Assembly (NCBI GenBank): GCA_946011705.1
Contig: CAMGCA010000065.1
Coordinates: 1-8,785 of the forward strand
Length of the DNA stretch: 8,785 nucleotides
Source: an uncultured Clostridia bacterium
GTDB lineage: Bacteria; Bacillota; Clostridia; Oscillospirales; Oscillospiraceae
Direction of reading: 5' to 3'
Shown here: one piece after another, positions 7,341 through 8,785 of the stretch
Layout of the letters: each line of letters begins with the position of its first letter
Position numbering within the stretch: position 1 is the stretch's first letter
The notes under the pieces: model-generated
The model's database searches: none
Seen by the model: the letters and a program-made list of their open reading frames with translations, nothing else
Told to the model about the DNA's origin: nothing
Made by a program: the position numbers and the translations under genes

Positions 7341-7497
7341 TGCCTTCCCCTCTGGGGAAGGTGGCTCGCCGACGGCGAGACGGATGAGGGTATGCCCGGT
7401 AGCGAATTCGCCGAAAGCTCATTTTGAACGCACACAGTCCCGTCCCTCATCAGTCAAAAATCAAAGATTTTTGCCAGCTTCCCCAGAGGGGAAGCCA
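7341..7497. repeat. MITE-like double-hairpin repeat between lepA and hemW
   Basis: The 157-bp unit has inverted arms at 7341-7390 and 7444-7497. Each arm contains the hairpin CTTCCCC/GGGGAAG (7344-7360 and 7478-7494), then STGG, then a second hairpin, then GAYKGATGAGGG-like sequence. The second hairpin is CTCGCC/GGCGAG in the left arm (7365-7379) but CAAAAATC/GATTTTTG in the right arm (7455-7473), a different sequence with the same fold. Similar CTTCCCCTCTGGGGAAG repeats are, from memory, numerous in Oscillospiraceae-type genomes. The element starts two bases after the lepA stop and probably helps end or process the lepA transcript. Downstream, GCGGC (7500-7504) and GCCGC (7508-7512) form one more small hairpin before the hemW ribosome binding site. 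Confidence 0.8.
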
Positions 7498-7539
7498 AGG
7501 CGGCTGCGCCGCGCACTATCCTGATACGGAGGTATCCCC

Positions 7540-8733
7540 ATGCCAATTTTGATCAAGCGCCCGGACAAGACCCCTCTGGGCATTTATGTACACGTTCCCT
7601 TCTGCCGCAGCAAATGCCAGTACTGTGACTTCTACTCCCTTGCCACCAAGGAGGATACTCTCTTTGATGGGTATCTGGACGCGGTGTGCGACCACATCAA
7701 GGAAGCCGGCGAGCTGGCGCCCAATTACAAAGTGGACACCGTTTATTTCGGCGGCGGCACCCCCAGCTTCTTTGGGGCTGACGGACTGGCCGTCATCATG
7801 ACCGCCATCCGCCGGAATTTCGACGTAGACAATAACGCCGAGATCACCTTCGAGTGCAATCCCGACTCCGTGTCCGACAAACTGCTCCACCGACTCCGGG
7901 CCGAGGGCTTCAACCGGGTGAGCCTGGGCATCCAGTCTGACGATGACGAGATGCTGAAAAAGCTGGGGCGGCCCCACACCTACGCCCAGGCGGTGACGGC
8001 CTACCAGCGCATCCGCAAGGCGGGCTTCCGGAACATTTCCATCGACCTCATGTACGGCCTGCCGGGACAGGAGATTCTGGACTGGACGGCGACCCTGGAC
8101 AACGTGCTGCGCTTAAATCCGGAGCACATCAGCTGCTACGCTCTGAAAATCGAGGACGGCACCCCCTTTGCCCAGGTAAAGGACGCGCTGAATCTGCCCG
8201 ATGACGACACCCAGGCGGATATGTACCTTGCAGCCGTGGAGACCCTGAAGGGCCGGGGCTTCCGGCAGTATGAGATTTCCAATTTCTGCCGCAAGGGCCT
8301 CGTGTCCAAGCACAATATGAAATATTGGACCGGTGGGGAGTATCTGGGCTTCGGCCCCGGCGCCAGCTCGGACTTTGCCGGAAAGCGGTATACCCTGAAA
8401 CGGGACTTGCAGGCTTATATCTCGGGCATCCGGGACGGCGGCGACATTATGGAGGACCTGCAGGAGATTCCCATGCGGGAGCGGGCTGGCGAGTACCTGA
8501 TGCTGAGGCTTCGCACCAGTTTAGGCATCGAGCGGCAGGAGTACGAGAAGACCTTCCTGCTGCCCTTCGGGCCGCTGGAGGACGTGCTGGAAAAGCACCG
8601 CCGACTGTTCCACGCCACCCAGACCGACACGGGCCGCTGGGTGCTGACCCCCAAGGGGTATCTGGTCAGCAACGACATTATTACCGACCTGCTGCTGGCC
8701 CAGGACGACTCCACGCCGCTGAAAAGAATATAA
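7540..8733 (+). CDS. hemW: HemW, heme chaperone of the radical SAM HemN-like family
   Basis: The 397-residue protein starts at ATG 7540, 7 bases after GGAGG (7528-7532). The radical SAM cluster motif is CRSKCQYCDF (Cys22, Cys26, Cys29), binding a 4Fe-4S cluster. GGGTPS (71-76, S-adenosylmethionine contact), ECNPD (105-109), GIQS (130-133), LGRPH (142-146) and DLMYGLPGQ (169-177) follow, and the C-terminal HemN_C domain includes YEISNF, HNMKYWTGGEYLGFGPGASS and MLRLRTSLGI. The absence of a fourth Cys right after CQYC separates HemW from true coproporphyrinogen dehydrogenase HemN, which has CxxxCxxCxC. HemW proteins bind heme and deliver it to membrane proteins; older annotations call them coproporphyrinogen III oxidase. 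The lepA-hemW order is common in Firmicutes, often followed by hrcA-grpE-dnaK, which would lie beyond the window. Its TAA is also the first three bases of a repeat arm. Confidence 0.93.
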   Translation: MPILIKRPDKTPLGIYVHVPFCRSKCQYCDFYSLATKEDTLFDGYLDAVCDHIKEAGELAPNYKVDTVYFGGGTPSFFGADGLAVIMTAIRRNFDVDNNAEITFECNPDSVSDKLLHRLRAEGFNRVSLGIQSDDDEMLKKLGRPHTYAQAVTAYQRIRKAGFRNISIDLMYGLPGQEILDWTATLDNVLRLNPEHISCYALKIEDGTPFAQVKDALNLPDDDTQADMYLAAVETLKGRGFRQYEISNFCRKGLVSKHNMKYWTGGEYLGFGPGASSDFAGKRYTLKRDLQAYISGIRDGGDIMEDLQEIPMRERAGEYLMLRLRTSLGIERQEYEKTFLLPFGPLEDVLEKHRRLFHATQTDTGRWVLTPKGYLVSNDIITDLLLAQDDSTPLKRI

Positions 8734-8785
8734 GGCAACACCGCACAATGGGGACTGCGGGCTTCGGCGGATCTTTTGCCCCAAT
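8731..8785 (+). repeat. MITE-like element, copy 2 (one arm, cut by the window end)
   Basis: Bases 8739-8785 match 3991-4037 at 45 of 47 positions; the only change is AG versus GA after CAATGGG. The preceding TAAGGCAA (8731-8738) matches the outer TAAGGCA of the right arm of copy 1. The window stops inside the arm, so the full size is unknown. Confidence 0.85.

Overview
The window looks like a chromosomal segment from a moderately high-GC member of the Clostridia, most likely an Oscillospirales/Oscillospiraceae-type gut bacterium. The basis is Gram-positive style signals (AGGAGG-type ribosome binding sites, consensus SigA promoters), a short Firmicutes-type primary sigma factor, the lepA-hemW pair, and several intergenic repeats of a kind I recall from that group. 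The genus cannot be fixed from the sequence alone.

Layout. Positions 1-1046 hold the 3' part of a TetM/EF-G-like translational GTPase gene fused to a NYN/YacP (Rae1-like) ribonuclease domain. An in-frame TAA at 60-62 interrupts apparently continuous homology. A strong promoter embedded in tandem 7-bp repeats then drives a two-gene membrane-protein operon (PsiE-like protein, single-EamA protein, 1130-2031). A hairpin repeat (2092-2227) and a bidirectional terminator separate it from a convergent small membrane zinc-ribbon protein (2294-2707, minus). A membrane-anchored GH25 lysozyme follows (2888-3880), then two terminator hairpins and a 165-bp inverted-repeat element that abuts the stop codon of the minus-strand primary sigma factor gene rpoD/sigA (4146-5291). 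A divergent promoter region of about 240 bp serves rpoD and the plus-strand lepA (5530-7338). Another inverted-repeat element (7341-7497) lies between lepA and hemW (7540-8733). The window stops inside a second copy of the rpoD-side element.

Functionally this is mostly core gene expression: ribosome-associated factors (the GTPase-nuclease, EF4/LepA), the primary sigma factor and a heme-trafficking radical SAM protein, with small membrane proteins and a cell-wall hydrolase between them. The most interesting material is (i) the GTPase-NYN nuclease fusion, which suggests a ribosome A-site directed nuclease, and (ii) three unrelated families of small hairpin-rich repeats at gene 3' ends. Two of these show compensatory changes between their arms. 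In the third, the repeat terminus coincides with the stop codon of both genes it touches.
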